45,778 nucleotides of DNA from JAABQT01 sp035459025 (lineage in GTDB: Bacteria; Pseudomonadota; Gammaproteobacteria; Burkholderiales; SG8-39). The stretch spans positions 1-45,778 of the forward strand of contig DATHYT010000019.1 of assembly GCA_035459025.1 (NCBI GenBank), written 5' to 3'. Both the position numbers and the translations under genes were made by a program. The notes under the pieces are model-generated. The model ran no database searches. It saw only the letters and a list, made by a program, of their open reading frames with translations, and was not told the origin of the DNA. This document shows, one piece after another, positions 16,282 to 24,559 of this stretch (the first letter of the stretch is position 1; every line of letters begins with the position of its first letter).

Positions 16282-16289
16282 GGGCGCGC
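16265..16289. terminator. Bidirectional terminator-like hairpin between convergent units
   Basis: A perfect nine-base stem (GCGCGCCCC / GGGGCGCGC) with a seven-base loop spans the stop codon of the DUF1330 gene and ends eight bases before the end of the minus-strand formate dehydrogenase unit. Its symmetry would let it act on both converging transcripts. There is no T-run on either side. Confidence 0.5.
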
Positions 16290-16297
16290 AGGCCGCG

Positions 16298-16531
16298 CTA
16301 CTTCTTCGCCGCGTCCTTGGTGGCGCCCACGCCCATGGGCGCCGCAGGCTTCTTCGCGTCCATGCTCATGCCTTTGTTCTTCCTGTAGTTGGCGACAGCG
16401 CGCTCCTGCGCGATGTCGTCGGCGCTCGGGCCCTTGGGCGCCGCAGGCGCCGGCTTGGCCTGCGCGTACACAGCGCTAACGGAAGTACCGATCAGCGCCC
16501 CTCCGGCGAGCGCCAGCAGGATCTTCTTCAT
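16298..16531 (-). CDS. Small secreted Lys/Ala/Pro-rich protein of the formate dehydrogenase operon
   Basis: This 77-residue protein has a clear Sec signal peptide (MKKILLALAGGALIGTSVSA, cleavage probably after AVYA). The remaining roughly 54 residues are rich in Lys, Ala and Pro, including a short charged helix (DDIAQERAVANYRKNKG). I do not recognise a family. Its ATG overlaps the fdhC stop by four bases, tying it to the cytochrome subunit and suggesting a periplasmic accessory to the enzyme. No Cys is present, so it is not a cofactor carrier. Confidence 0.7.
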   Translation of the reverse strand: MKKILLALAGGALIGTSVSAVYAQAKPAPAAPKGPSADDIAQERAVANYRKNKGMSMDAKKPAAPMGVGATKDAAKK

Positions 16532-17568
16532 TGTTTTTCCTTCATGTGGGGTGCACCCGCCGGGACCGCCCCGCCGGGCGCGGATTTCGCGCCACCCTTG
16601 ACCTCGCGGTACCAGAGTTCGTGGTGCTCCTTGGCCCAGGCCTCATCGACCTGACCCGAGCGCATCGCCTGGTAGGCGCCTTCGACGCCGATGGTGCCCA
16701 GGTAGATGTGGCCGAGCGATGCCGCCATGACCACGAGCGACGCCACGGCGTGCCAGGTCCAGGCGTCCTGCATCGTGCCGCGCGTCTGCTCGAAGTTCGG
16801 GAACAGCAGAATCAGTCCCGTCACGCTGACGATGATGCCCATCGCCACGACGCCGACCCAGAACCAGCTCTTCTCGCCCGCGTTGAAGCGGCCCGAGGGC
16901 ACGTGCGCACCCGTGAACAGGCCGCCTGCCTTGGCGACCCACTGCAGGTCCACCGCCTTCGGGAAATTGTCCTTGATGTACAGCACGATCATCATCAGCA
17001 GGCCGAGGATGAACAGCGGACCGATGAAGTTGTGCAGGTTCTTGGCGAGCGCAGTGAGCCACGCGAACAGCGTATAGCCGATGACGGGCAGCAGCACATG
17101 CTTGCCGAACAGCATGATCAGACCCGAGACCGCGAGCACGACGAACGTGATGGCCACGGTCCAGTGCGTCACGCGCTCCACCGAGTTGAAGCGCTCCAGC
17201 ATGCGCCCGGTGGGCTTTTCCCGGAGCTTCAGCGCGCCCCGGGTGGTGAAGAAAGCGGCGATTCCCAGCACCACGAGCACCAGCACCCAGCCGCCATACA
17301 CCGTCACCGGCCCGTTACGGATCTGGCGCCAGGTCTCCCCGGCCGACTGCACCAGCACGCCCATCTCGCGGCCCGGCAGGCTGGTGTAGCCCTGGTTGCC
17401 CGAGCGCACCTCGCGCCAGACCGGCGCGTTGTTGCCCGGCTGCGTCTCGCCGCGTTCCTGTTGCGCCTGCGAATTGCTCGCGCTTCCCGCCTGCGCCAGC
17501 GCCGTGCCCGATCCTGCCATCGCGAAGATGGCGAGCGCCAAGCCGCAGGCTCTGAGTAGTGTTGTCAT
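16528..17568 (-). CDS. Formate dehydrogenase cytochrome b556 (gamma) subunit
   Basis: This 346-residue membrane subunit passes electrons from the iron-sulfur subunit to quinone. A signal-like N-terminus (residues 1-26) and a periplasmic stretch to about residue 88 precede five hydrophobic segments. Candidate heme ligands are H135 (ERVTHW), H179 (NLHNFIGP), H273 (WTWHAV) and H287 (SLGHIYLG). FdnI-type subunits of about 215 residues lack the N-terminal part, so this is the long form. Strong Shine-Dalgarno GGAGG before the ATG. It follows the lipoprotein gene after 34 bases and overlaps the next small gene by four. Confidence 0.92.
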   Translation of the reverse strand: MTTLLRACGLALAIFAMAGSGTALAQAGSASNSQAQQERGETQPGNNAPVWREVRSGNQGYTSLPGREMGVLVQSAGETWRQIRNGPVTVYGGWVLVLVVLGIAAFFTTRGALKLREKPTGRMLERFNSVERVTHWTVAITFVVLAVSGLIMLFGKHVLLPVIGYTLFAWLTALAKNLHNFIGPLFILGLLMMIVLYIKDNFPKAVDLQWVAKAGGLFTGAHVPSGRFNAGEKSWFWVGVVAMGIIVSVTGLILLFPNFEQTRGTMQDAWTWHAVASLVVMAASLGHIYLGTIGVEGAYQAMRSGQVDEAWAKEHHELWYREVKGGAKSAPGGAVPAGAPHMKEKQ

Positions 17569-17602
17569 GCCTTCCTCCTACTTGGGGTGGAGAAGCGCCC
17601 GC

Positions 17603-17860
17603 CTACTGCTTGTAAATGCGGTTGTCCTCGTTCTGGCCCATGGCGCGCTGGTTGATCGCCGTCTCCCAGCTGCTGCGGTCGCCCTTGTTCCAGGCACTGC
17701 CGCGGAGCTCCGCCGCGGGCGGGGCATTGTTCCAAGCCTGAGTATCCGGCTTGCCCTGGTACTTGCCCTGCTTGTAGACCGTCACCTGCTGCGCCTCGCC
17801 GCATCCCGCGGCGAGGAACGCTGCGGCGATCACCGCAGCGCCCAGCGCGGCGCGGTTCAC
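17603..17860 (-). CDS. Small lipoprotein of the formate dehydrogenase operon
   Basis: This 85-residue protein starts with GTG overlapping the fdhB stop by four bases (GTGA). A lipobox, LAAGC with Cys20, ends a hydrophobic N-terminal segment, so the mature protein should be lipid-anchored on the periplasmic side. The rest is polar, with repeated Trp/Asn patches (QAWNNAP, then SAWNKGDRSSW) and QRAMGQNEDNRIY near the end. The NNAP patch resembles PGNNAPVW in the periplasmic part of the adjacent cytochrome subunit. No known domain recognised; an accessory role in the complex is inferred from position. Confidence 0.72.
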   Translation of the reverse strand: MNRAALGAAVIAAAFLAAGCGEAQQVTVYKQGKYQGKPDTQAWNNAPPAAELRGSAWNKGDRSSWETAINQRAMGQNEDNRIYKQ

Positions 17861-18483
17861 GACTTGCCCCCGGCGGGCGGTTGCGCGCCGGCCTTGCCGG
17901 GCCCGTACGCGGTGCCCCAGCCCCAGACTTCGGAGCCCTTGCCACGGCGCAGCACGCGCTCGCGGTAGATGTCCGCGATCACGTCGCCGTCACCGCCGAG
18001 CAACGCCTTGGTCGAGCACATCTCGGCACAGGCCGGGAGCTTGCCCTCGGCCAGGCGGTTGCGGCCGTACTTCTTGAACTCGGCCTCGGTGCGGTCGGCC
18101 TCCGGGCCGCCGGCGCAGAACGTGCACTTGTCCATCTTGCCGCGCAGGCCGAAGGCGCCCGCCTGCGGGAACTGCGGCGCGCCGAACGGGCAGGCATAGA
18201 AGCAGTAGCCGCAGCCGATGCACAGGTCCTTGTCGTGCAGCACGACGCCGTCCTCGGTCTTGTAGAAGCAGTCCACCGGGCATACGGCCATGCAGGGCGC
18301 ATCCGAGCAGTGCATGCAGGCCACCGAGATCGACTTCTCGGCGCCCACCACGCCGTCATTGATGGTGACGACGCGGCGACGGTTCACGCCCCAGGGCACT
18401 TCGTTCTCGTTCTTGCAGGCGGTGACACAGCCGTTGCACTCGATGCAGCGCTCGGCATCGCACAGGAATTTCATTCTCGCCAT
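17857..18483 (-). CDS. Formate dehydrogenase iron-sulfur (beta) subunit
   Basis: This 208-residue ferredoxin-type protein holds four [4Fe-4S] clusters. Cys sets seen: C13-C16-C19-C23, C56-C59-C64-C68, C88-C91-C94-C98 and C120-C123-C152-C156. It conveys electrons from the catalytic subunit to the cytochrome. Unlike FdnH it lacks a C-terminal membrane helix, so it must be held by the other subunits. AGGAG precedes the ATG. It lies 10 bases after the catalytic subunit gene. It should travel across the membrane in complex with the TAT-tagged subunit. Confidence 0.95.
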   Translation of the reverse strand: MARMKFLCDAERCIECNGCVTACKNENEVPWGVNRRRVVTINDGVVGAEKSISVACMHCSDAPCMAVCPVDCFYKTEDGVVLHDKDLCIGCGYCFYACPFGAPQFPQAGAFGLRGKMDKCTFCAGGPEADRTEAEFKKYGRNRLAEGKLPACAEMCSTKALLGGDGDVIADIYRERVLRRGKGSEVWGWGTAYGPGKAGAQPPAGGKS

Positions 18484-18493
18484 GGCGTTCTCC

Positions 18494-21442
18494 TTATGCC
18501 TTCGCGACCTGACAGAGGGTCGTCTTGGTTTCCTGCATCATGGTGACGATGTCGTAGCCGTAGGTCGTCGCCGTATTCACCGCATCGCCGCGCACGATCG
18601 GCGCGGCGCCCTCCGGGTAGTAGCCGAGCATGTCCTGCCCCTGCCACCAGCCCGAGAAGTGGAACGGGATGAACACGGTGTCCGCACCCACCCGCTCGGT
18701 GACCAGCGCCTTCACCTTGATCTTCGCGCCCGAGGGCGTGCTCACCCAGACGAACTCGCCGTGCCGGATGCCGCGGTCGGCCGCGGTCTTCGGATTGAGC
18801 TCGGCGAAGTTGTCCTGCATCAGCTCCGCCAGCCACGGGTTGGAGCGCGTCTCCTCGCCGCCGCCTTCGTACTCCACCAGGCGGCCGGAGGTGAGGATGA
18901 GCGGGAACTTCTCGTAGTCCTTGTCGGCGATCGACTTGTCCTGCACCGACTTGAACAGCACCGGCAGGCGCCACTTTTCCTTGACGTCCGCGTGCGTCGG
19001 CCACTTCGCCACCAGCTCCGGCTTGGGCGCGAACAGCGGCTCGCGATGCAGCGGCACGCCGTCGGGGAAGTTCCACACCACGGCGCGCGCCTTGGCGTTG
19101 CCGAAGGGCATGCAGCCATGCACCTTCATCACCACGCGCTGGATGCCGCCCGAGAGGTCGGTCTTCCAGTTCTTGCCTTCGGCTTCGGCCTTCTCTTCGG
19201 CCGTGAGGTCGTCCCACCAGCCGAGCTTCTTCAGGAAGGCGTGGTCGAACTCCGGATAGCCGGTGGTGATGTCGGAGCCCGGCGTGTGCGAGCCGTCCGC
19301 CGCGAGCAGCGATTCACCGTCCTTTTCCACGCCGAAGCGTGCGCGGAAGGTGCCGCCGCCGTCCATCACGTGCTTCTCGATGTTGTACAGGTTCGGCGAG
19401 CCCGGGTGCTTGAGCTTGTCGTTGCCCCAGCAGGGCCACGGCAGGCCGAAGTAATCGCCCGTCAGGTCGTAGCCGGTCACGGCGTCCTTGCCGCCCTTGG
19501 CCTTCAGCGTCTTCACGTCGAAGACGTGCATGTTGCGCATGTGCGCCTTGAGGCGGTCGGGGGACTGCCCGGTGTAGCCGATGGTCCAGGTGCCGCTGTT
19601 GAATTCCAGCGTCGTGTCTTCCATCGAGGGCTCGTCCAAGCCGCCCTTGCCCTTCACCAGCTTGATGTTCTGCTTGCCGTCCTTCTTGCCGAGCAGCTGG
19701 TCGGCGAAGCCGAGCTTGCCCGCGAGCTGGTACATGATCATGTGATCGGTACGCGACTCGAACAGCGGCTCGATCACCTGCTCGCGCCACTGGATCGAGC
19801 GGTTCGAGGCCGTCACGCTGCCCGAGGTCTCGAACTGCGTCGCCGCCGGCAGCAGGTAGCAGCCCTCCTTCTTCGCCATCGCCATCATGGCGGCGGTGGC
19901 CGAAGGGTATGGATCGATGATCACCATCAGCTCGAGCTTCTTCATCGCCTCGAGCATGTCGAGGCCGCGGCTTTGCGAGTTCGGCGCATGGCCCCAGAAC
20001 AGCACGGCGCGCAGGTTGGAGTCCTGCCCCATGTTTTCCTTCTTCTCGACGATCGCGTCGTACCAGCGCGACACCGTGATGCCCGGCTTGGTCATCATCT
20101 TCTCGTCGGCGTACTGCTTCTTCAGCCAGTCCAGATCGATGTTCCAGACCCGCGCCCAGTGCGCGAACGAGCCCGGCGCAATGCCGTAGTAGCCCGGCAG
20201 CGAGTCGGGGTTCGGCCCGATGTCGGTCGCCCCCTGCACGTTGTCGTGGCCGCGGTAGATGTTCGCGCCGCCGCCGCCACGCCCGGCATTGCCGAGGGCG
20301 AGCATCAGGATCGCGCTCGCGCGCACGATGGCGTTGCCGTTGGTGTGCTGCGTCTGGCCCATCGCCCAGATGATGAAGCCCGGGCGGTTGTCGGAGAGCA
20401 TCTTGGCGGTTTCGTACATCTCCTTCTCGCCGACGCCCGTCACCTCTTCCACGGCGGCAGGCGTGTACTTGGCCATCACCTCGGCCTTTACCTTGTCCAT
20501 GCCGTAGACGCGATCGTGAATGTACTTCTTGTCTTCCCAGCCGTTCTTGAAGATGTGGTACATCAGCCCCATCAGGAACGCCACGTCGCTGCCCGAGCGT
20601 ACGCGCACGAACTTGTCGGCCTTGGCGGCGGTTCTGGTGTAGCGCGGGTCGGCGACGATCACCTTGGCGCCGTTTTCCTTGGCGTGCAGGGTGTGCAGCA
20701 TCGACACCGGGTGCGCCTCGGCCGCGTTCGAGCCGAAGAACAGCAGGCACTTCGAGTTCTGCTCGTCGTTGTACGAGTTGGTCATCGCGCCGTAGCCCCA
20801 GGTGTTCGCGATGCCGGCGACGGTGGTCGAGTGGCAGATGCGCGCCTGGTGGTCGGTGTTGTTCGTGCCCCAGAGGCGCGCCCACTTGCACAGCAGGTAG
20901 GACTGCTCGTTGTTGTGCTTGGACGAGCCGATGATCATCAGCGCGTCGGGCCCGCTTTCCTTCCTGATCGCGAGCAGCTTCTGCGAGATGTCGTTGTAGG
21001 CCTGGTCCCAGCTCACCTTCACCCACTTGCCGCCCTCGAGCTTCATCGGCGACTTCAGGCGATGCGAGTCGTGCGTGATGCCGTGCTCGCGCACCGAAGC
21101 GCCCTTGGCGCAGTGCGCGCCGAGGTTGAGCGGCGAGTCGAACACCGGCTCCTGGCGTACCCACACGCCGTTCTCGACGACGGCGTCGATGGCGCAGCCC
21201 ACGGAGCAGTGCGTGCACACCGTGCGCTTCACTTCCATCTTGCCGGCGCCCTTGGCCTGCGCCTGCGCCTCGCCGATCATGCTGAAGGGCAGATGCGCGG
21301 CAGCCGCGCCAGCGCCGAGCGTGACGCCCGAGCGGCGCAGGAAGGCGCGGCGATCCATGGTCTTGGCGAGCACGCCGGAGAGCCCGCGGGCGAGTCGCGA
21401 CTGCGGTACGGCCTGCTCGGATGCTTTTCTGGTCAGAAGCAT
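18494..21442 (-). CDS. Formate dehydrogenase catalytic (alpha) subunit, Cys form, TAT-exported
   Basis: This 982-residue molybdopterin oxidoreductase oxidises formate to CO2. A twin-arginine motif (DRRAFLRRSGVTLG, residues 30-43) marks export of the folded enzyme. Next come an N-terminal [4Fe-4S] site (C76, C79, C83, C111), the metal-binding Cys203 in RICHSTTVAG with no in-frame UGA, and a C-terminal molydopterin dinucleotide-binding domain (from about residue 860). The start at 21442 has an AGGAG site; it leaves 28 residues before the twin Arg, longer than usual, and a shorter start at Met29 has no ribosome site. The metal may be tungsten, given tupABC nearby. Confidence 0.95.
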   Translation of the reverse strand: MLLTRKASEQAVPQSRLARGLSGVLAKTMDRRAFLRRSGVTLGAGAAAAHLPFSMIGEAQAQAKGAGKMEVKRTVCTHCSVGCAIDAVVENGVWVRQEPVFDSPLNLGAHCAKGASVREHGITHDSHRLKSPMKLEGGKWVKVSWDQAYNDISQKLLAIRKESGPDALMIIGSSKHNNEQSYLLCKWARLWGTNNTDHQARICHSTTVAGIANTWGYGAMTNSYNDEQNSKCLLFFGSNAAEAHPVSMLHTLHAKENGAKVIVADPRYTRTAAKADKFVRVRSGSDVAFLMGLMYHIFKNGWEDKKYIHDRVYGMDKVKAEVMAKYTPAAVEEVTGVGEKEMYETAKMLSDNRPGFIIWAMGQTQHTNGNAIVRASAILMLALGNAGRGGGGANIYRGHDNVQGATDIGPNPDSLPGYYGIAPGSFAHWARVWNIDLDWLKKQYADEKMMTKPGITVSRWYDAIVEKKENMGQDSNLRAVLFWGHAPNSQSRGLDMLEAMKKLELMVIIDPYPSATAAMMAMAKKEGCYLLPAATQFETSGSVTASNRSIQWREQVIEPLFESRTDHMIMYQLAGKLGFADQLLGKKDGKQNIKLVKGKGGLDEPSMEDTTLEFNSGTWTIGYTGQSPDRLKAHMRNMHVFDVKTLKAKGGKDAVTGYDLTGDYFGLPWPCWGNDKLKHPGSPNLYNIEKHVMDGGGTFRARFGVEKDGESLLAADGSHTPGSDITTGYPEFDHAFLKKLGWWDDLTAEEKAEAEGKNWKTDLSGGIQRVVMKVHGCMPFGNAKARAVVWNFPDGVPLHREPLFAPKPELVAKWPTHADVKEKWRLPVLFKSVQDKSIADKDYEKFPLILTSGRLVEYEGGGEETRSNPWLAELMQDNFAELNPKTAADRGIRHGEFVWVSTPSGAKIKVKALVTERVGADTVFIPFHFSGWWQGQDMLGYYPEGAAPIVRGDAVNTATTYGYDIVTMMQETKTTLCQVAKA

Positions 21443-21452
21443 GGCGTTCTCC

Positions 21453-21650
21453 TCAGACCTTCGCGGTGCGGTAGTAGTTGTTGACGTGCGCCGTCTCGTG
21501 ATAGCCGCGCGAGCCCTGCTTGCCGCTCGCCGCCGACGTCCCCTGCAAGGCCTTGCCCCCGGCCACCACCGCGGCCGCGGTCGCGGCGCCGCCGGCGCCG
21601 ACCGTCAAAAGGAAATTCCTGCGGGAGAGCTTGGCGTTTTTCTGGACCAT
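21453..21650 (-). CDS. Small TAT-signal protein of formate dehydrogenase loci
   Basis: This 65-residue protein contains SRRNFLLTVGAGGAA (twin-arginine motif at residues 9-23) and ends HETAHVNNYYRTAKV, matching the small 'formate dehydrogenase region TAT target' family. A perfect AAGGAGG lies just before its ATG. It is the first gene after the regulatory gap and lies 10 bases before the catalytic subunit. It has no cofactor Cys. It may be an assembly or export partner for the enzyme; function is not known. Confidence 0.9.
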   Translation of the reverse strand: MVQKNAKLSRRNFLLTVGAGGAATAAAVVAGGKALQGTSAASGKQGSRGYHETAHVNNYYRTAKV

Positions 21651-21678
21651 GTTGCGCCTCCTTGTTGTGCGTACGCCG

Positions 21679-21697
21679 GCTCCGCTCAGCGCGGAGC
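21679..21697 (-). promoter_or_regulatory. Leader stem-loop upstream of the formate dehydrogenase structural genes
   Basis: A perfect seven-base stem (GCTCCGC / GCGGAGC) with a five-base loop lies 29 bases before the start of the small TAT gene. It falls close to the predicted 5' end of the transcript, where it could protect the mRNA end or influence initiation. Its position at the transcript start is inferred from the FNR-like site upstream. Confidence 0.4.
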
Positions 21698-21728
21698 GAT
21701 AGAAAACTTTTGCAAATTACCAACCTCT

Positions 21729-21742
21729 TTGTGCCTGATCAA
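21729..21742 (-). promoter_or_regulatory. FNR/CRP-family-like binding site
   Basis: On the minus strand the element reads TTGATCAGGCACAA, matching eight of ten defined bases of the FNR consensus TTGAT-N4-ATCAA. A class II site centred here would put the transcription start near 21694, in the leader of the formate dehydrogenase genes, with a weak -10 (TTCTAT, 21699-21704). Oxygen-responsive control would suit this enzyme. No regulator gene is nearby. Confidence 0.45.
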
Positions 21743-21760
21743 GAGAAAGAAATTCCGCAA

Positions 21761-21777
21761 TCGCGAATAGTTCTCGA
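21761..21777. promoter_or_regulatory. Palindromic operator 1 upstream of formate dehydrogenase genes
   Basis: The 17-base element TCGCGAATAGTTCTCGA is an inverted repeat with one mismatch around a three-base centre. It shares the 13-base core GAATAGTTCTCGA with a second copy centred 31 bases away, about three helical turns. The core resembles Fur boxes of GC-rich proteobacteria (GAGAAT-N-rTTCTC), but a T-N11-A LysR-type reading is also possible. Confidence 0.5.
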
Positions 21778-21790
21778 TGACAACGGCAAT

Positions 21791-21810
21791 ATTGAGAATA
21801 GTTCTCGAAT
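21791..21810. promoter_or_regulatory. Palindromic operator 2 upstream of formate dehydrogenase genes
   Basis: The core GAGAATAGTTCTC (21794-21806) is a perfect five-base inverted repeat around TAG, flanked by TT and GAA that extend it imperfectly. It lies just past the torD stop and upstream of the FNR-like site, so it should act on the structural genes rather than on torD. See operator 1 for the paired copy. Confidence 0.5.
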
Positions 21811-21815
21811 GTCCT

Positions 21816-22445
21816 TTATCCCCCGATGTCAAAGGCTTCACGCTCGACTTCGAGGAACGCCCGCGCGAATCCCGCGACCGATTTGTAAAAACGTGCTTTG
21901 TCGGAGGCCCTTACCGCATCGCAAAACGCGATTGCACCGCGGTAGAGGTAGCGGTTGAAGAACGCTTTCTGCTCTTCGAGTGTTCGCTGTTGCACCGCAA
22001 TAGCAAATCGCATGGTTTCGCACAGCGCCGAGATGTGATCCTCGGGTTCGTGGACGCTCTCGTGCCGCGCGATGCCCCACTCGGCGAGCTGCCGGCGCAA
22101 ATCCACCAGCGGCGTCTCGCTCTCGTAGCGCATGACGTAGTGCATGAGGTAGGGCGTCACCTCGGCGCGCCCCGCGGACACGAACAGATCGGTGTGCTCG
22201 TGCGCGAGCAGCACCGGGAACGCGCTGCGGCACGCCTCGCTCAGCTCGCGCCACGCGCCGGCGAGCGCGCGTCCCTGCGCGGTGCGCTCATCGTCCTCGC
22301 CGCGAAAGCCCTCCGCGTGCACCAGCGCCGAGAGCAGCTGCGCGTCGGGCGCCGAGTAGAACAGGCTCGCCACCAGCCCGTAGAGCTGCGCGCGGGCCTG
22401 GTCCTCGGGCGTCGCCGTCGGCACGAACTGCAGCGGGACGCTCAC
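21816..22445 (-). CDS. TorD/DmsD-family molybdoenzyme chaperone
   Basis: This 209-residue, all-helical cytoplasmic protein should bind the TAT signal of the catalytic subunit and hold it until the cofactor is in place. Family features: AQLYGLVASLFYSAPDAQLL near residues 19-38, a central FPVLLAHEHTDLFVSAGRAEVTPYLMHY stretch (shown in two parts around L-F-V) and DHISALCETMRFAI, the conserved D-H-I region. The start is a GTG overlapping the upstream ferredoxin-type gene stop by four bases (GTGA). Its stop is followed by the regulatory gap for the structural genes. Confidence 0.9.
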   Translation of the reverse strand: MSVPLQFVPTATPEDQARAQLYGLVASLFYSAPDAQLLSALVHAEGFRGEDDERTAQGRALAGAWRELSEACRSAFPVLLAHEHTDLFVSAGRAEVTPYLMHYVMRYESETPLVDLRRQLAEWGIARHESVHEPEDHISALCETMRFAIAVQQRTLEEQKAFFNRYLYRGAIAFCDAVRASDKARFYKSVAGFARAFLEVEREAFDIGG

Positions 22446-24559
22446 GGCTTGCGGCCCGCGACGTCGAAGATCGAGGCCTCCTTCGTGTTCTGCATCATGT
22501 CCACCACGCGGCAGTCGCCGCACATCTGCAGGCGCTTGAGCGCGCCCTCGCCGCTGAACATCGAGTGCGCGCCGAGCTTGCCGAGCATGTTGTCCACCAT
22601 TTGCCTGGTGCCGAAGGGCTTGCCGCAGCGCACGCAGTTGAACGGCTCGGCCTCGTTCAGCACCACCGGATCTTTCGCCGCCGCGCCAAGCAGCAGCCGC
22701 GGCACGAGCCGGATCGCGTTCTCCGGGCAGGTCTTCTCGCACAGCCCGCACTGCACGCAGTTGCGCTCGATGAAGCGCAGGCTCGGCGTCTCGGGCGCAT
22801 CGAGCAGCGCGGCCTCCGGGCAGGCGCCGATGCACGCCTTGCACAGCGTGCAGGTGTCCTTGTTCACCGTCAGCGCGCCGAATGGGGCGCCCGCCGGCAG
22901 CTCGAGCACCTCCTTGGGCGCGCGCGCCTGCTTTGCCAGGTGCTCGAAGGCGAAATCGAGCGTGGTGCGCTTCTCCGGCGACAGGTTGAACGTCGCCGCC
23001 TTGCCGACGCTCTGCGCCGGCTCGAGCGCCCACAGCGCGCCCTCGAGCGCCTTCGCGTCGGCCGGGCGCAGCACGGTGAAGTGCGTGCCTGCGTAGCCCA
23101 GGCCGTTGAGGATCGCCTGCGCGAAGCGCATCTGCTCCTCGAGCGCCGCCGCGTACGCCTCGGGCTGCGCCGCATCCATCAGCACCACGACCTGGCTCGC
23201 GCCGTAGCACACGGCGCCGAGCAGCGCGTCGATGCCGATCGACGCGGGGTGGTACACCGCGAGCGGCAGTACGCGCGCCGGCAGGCCCTTGCCGCCGCGG
23301 ATCGCGCGCCGGCCAACGCCGTAAGTGAGCGCGCGGCCCTGCTCCAGGTCGTGCACCAGCACGCACGCATCCGTGCCGCCGGCGTCGCGGTAGGTGCCGA
23401 CGAGCGTCTTCAGCCGCCGTCCGAAATCCGGGGCGCGCGGATAAGCGTAGGTCATGGCGCCGGACGGGCACACCATCGCGCAGCCGCCACAGCCCGTGCA
23501 CAGGTGCGGATCGACCTTGACGTGGTCGCCGTCGGCGGAAATGGCGCCGGTCGAGCACACGTCGAGGCAGCGCGTGCAGCCGGTCTTGCCCGAGCGACCG
23601 TGCGCGCAAATGGCTTCGCGATACTGGAAGAAGCGCGGCTTCTCGAACTCGCCCACCAGCTGCGCCAGCTTCGCCGCCGCGAGCGCCTGCGCGAGCGGAT
23701 CCGCGCCCGGCGCGGCGTAGCCCTGCGGCAGATCGGCCATCGCGAGCAGCGGCACGCGGGACAGGTCGAGCACCAGGTCGAAGGTCTCGCGCCGCGCCGT
23801 ATCGGTGCGCGAGAAGTCCACCGCGCCCAGGGCGCCGCAAGCGGCGACGCACTTGCGGTGCGCCTTGCACTTGTCCAGATCGATCTGGTAGGTGAAGTCG
23901 ATCGCGTTCTCCGGGCAGGCGTCGAGGCAGGCGTTGCAGCGCGTGCACAGCTCGAGGTCGATCGGGTTTTCCTGGCGCCATTCGACCTCGAATGCGCCGA
24001 GGTGCCCGCTTGCGCGCACGGGCTTTCCCGACCACACCGGATAGGTGCGCTCCGCCGGCAGCTCGCCGCCCTTGCAGTCCGTGATCAGCACGCTCGGCTC
24101 GAGCGCGCCGCCGAGCTCGGCCGCCAGGCGCCCAGCCCAGTCGAGCGCCGCAGCCGACGGGCCGATGACCAGCACCTCGCCGGCCGACTTGTACTCGACG
24201 TTCGGCACCGGCTCGGGCTCGGGCAGCGCCGCCAGCGCCAGCAGCGCCGCGATCTTCGGCGTGGCGCGCTTGCCTTCGGCCGACCAGCCGGCGGCTTCGC
24301 GGATGTTGACGAAATCGAGCCTGCCCTTGGCCTCGGCGGCCTGCGCCAACTCGGAAAACAGCGCCGCCTCCTGCGTGCAGGCGACCAGCACCTCGGGCTC
24401 GCCGAGCGCGGCCTGGAACACACCCGCCTCCTTGCGGCAAAGCTCCGTGCTTACGCTGAGCGGCAGGCCCTGCTTCAGCGCCGCGGCGAGCGCCTTGGCG
24501 TCCAGCGCCACCGTGCCGTTGCAGCTGCACAGCTTGATCGTCTTATCCTGCAGCGCCAT
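22442..24559 (-). CDS. Multi-[4Fe-4S] ferredoxin-type protein of formate dehydrogenase loci
   Basis: This 705-residue cytoplasmic protein has at least six Cys clusters: C205-C208-C211-C215, C231-C237-C241, C328-C331-C335, C354-C357-C360-C364, C570-C573-C576-C580 and C601-C604-C607-C611. A pair of CxxC motifs (642/645 and 680/683) near the end may bind zinc. Between residues 380 and 550 is an HdrA/MvhD-like nucleotide-fold stretch without Cys clusters. The N-terminal 200 residues have CSC at 11-13. ATG 24559 follows the family; it overlaps DUF3306 by 17 bases. It probably handles electrons or cofactor maturation for the enzyme; no function is proven. Confidence 0.88.
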   Translation of the reverse strand: MALQDKTIKLCSCNGTVALDAKALAAALKQGLPLSVSTELCRKEAGVFQAALGEPEVLVACTQEAALFSELAQAAEAKGRLDFVNIREAAGWSAEGKRATPKIAALLALAALPEPEPVPNVEYKSAGEVLVIGPSAAALDWAGRLAAELGGALEPSVLITDCKGGELPAERTYPVWSGKPVRASGHLGAFEVEWRQENPIDLELCTRCNACLDACPENAIDFTYQIDLDKCKAHRKCVAACGALGAVDFSRTDTARRETFDLVLDLSRVPLLAMADLPQGYAAPGADPLAQALAAAKLAQLVGEFEKPRFFQYREAICAHGRSGKTGCTRCLDVCSTGAISADGDHVKVDPHLCTGCGGCAMVCPSGAMTYAYPRAPDFGRRLKTLVGTYRDAGGTDACVLVHDLEQGRALTYGVGRRAIRGGKGLPARVLPLAVYHPASIGIDALLGAVCYGASQVVVLMDAAQPEAYAAALEEQMRFAQAILNGLGYAGTHFTVLRPADAKALEGALWALEPAQSVGKAATFNLSPEKRTTLDFAFEHLAKQARAPKEVLELPAGAPFGALTVNKDTCTLCKACIGACPEAALLDAPETPSLRFIERNCVQCGLCEKTCPENAIRLVPRLLLGAAAKDPVVLNEAEPFNCVRCGKPFGTRQMVDNMLGKLGAHSMFSGEGALKRLQMCGDCRVVDMMQNTKEASIFDVAGRKP

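Noticed and set aside
18494..21442. Possible selenocysteine in the formate dehydrogenase catalytic subunit
   Set aside because: The metal-ligand position (residue 203, RICHS) is a plain Cys codon and there is no in-frame UGA.
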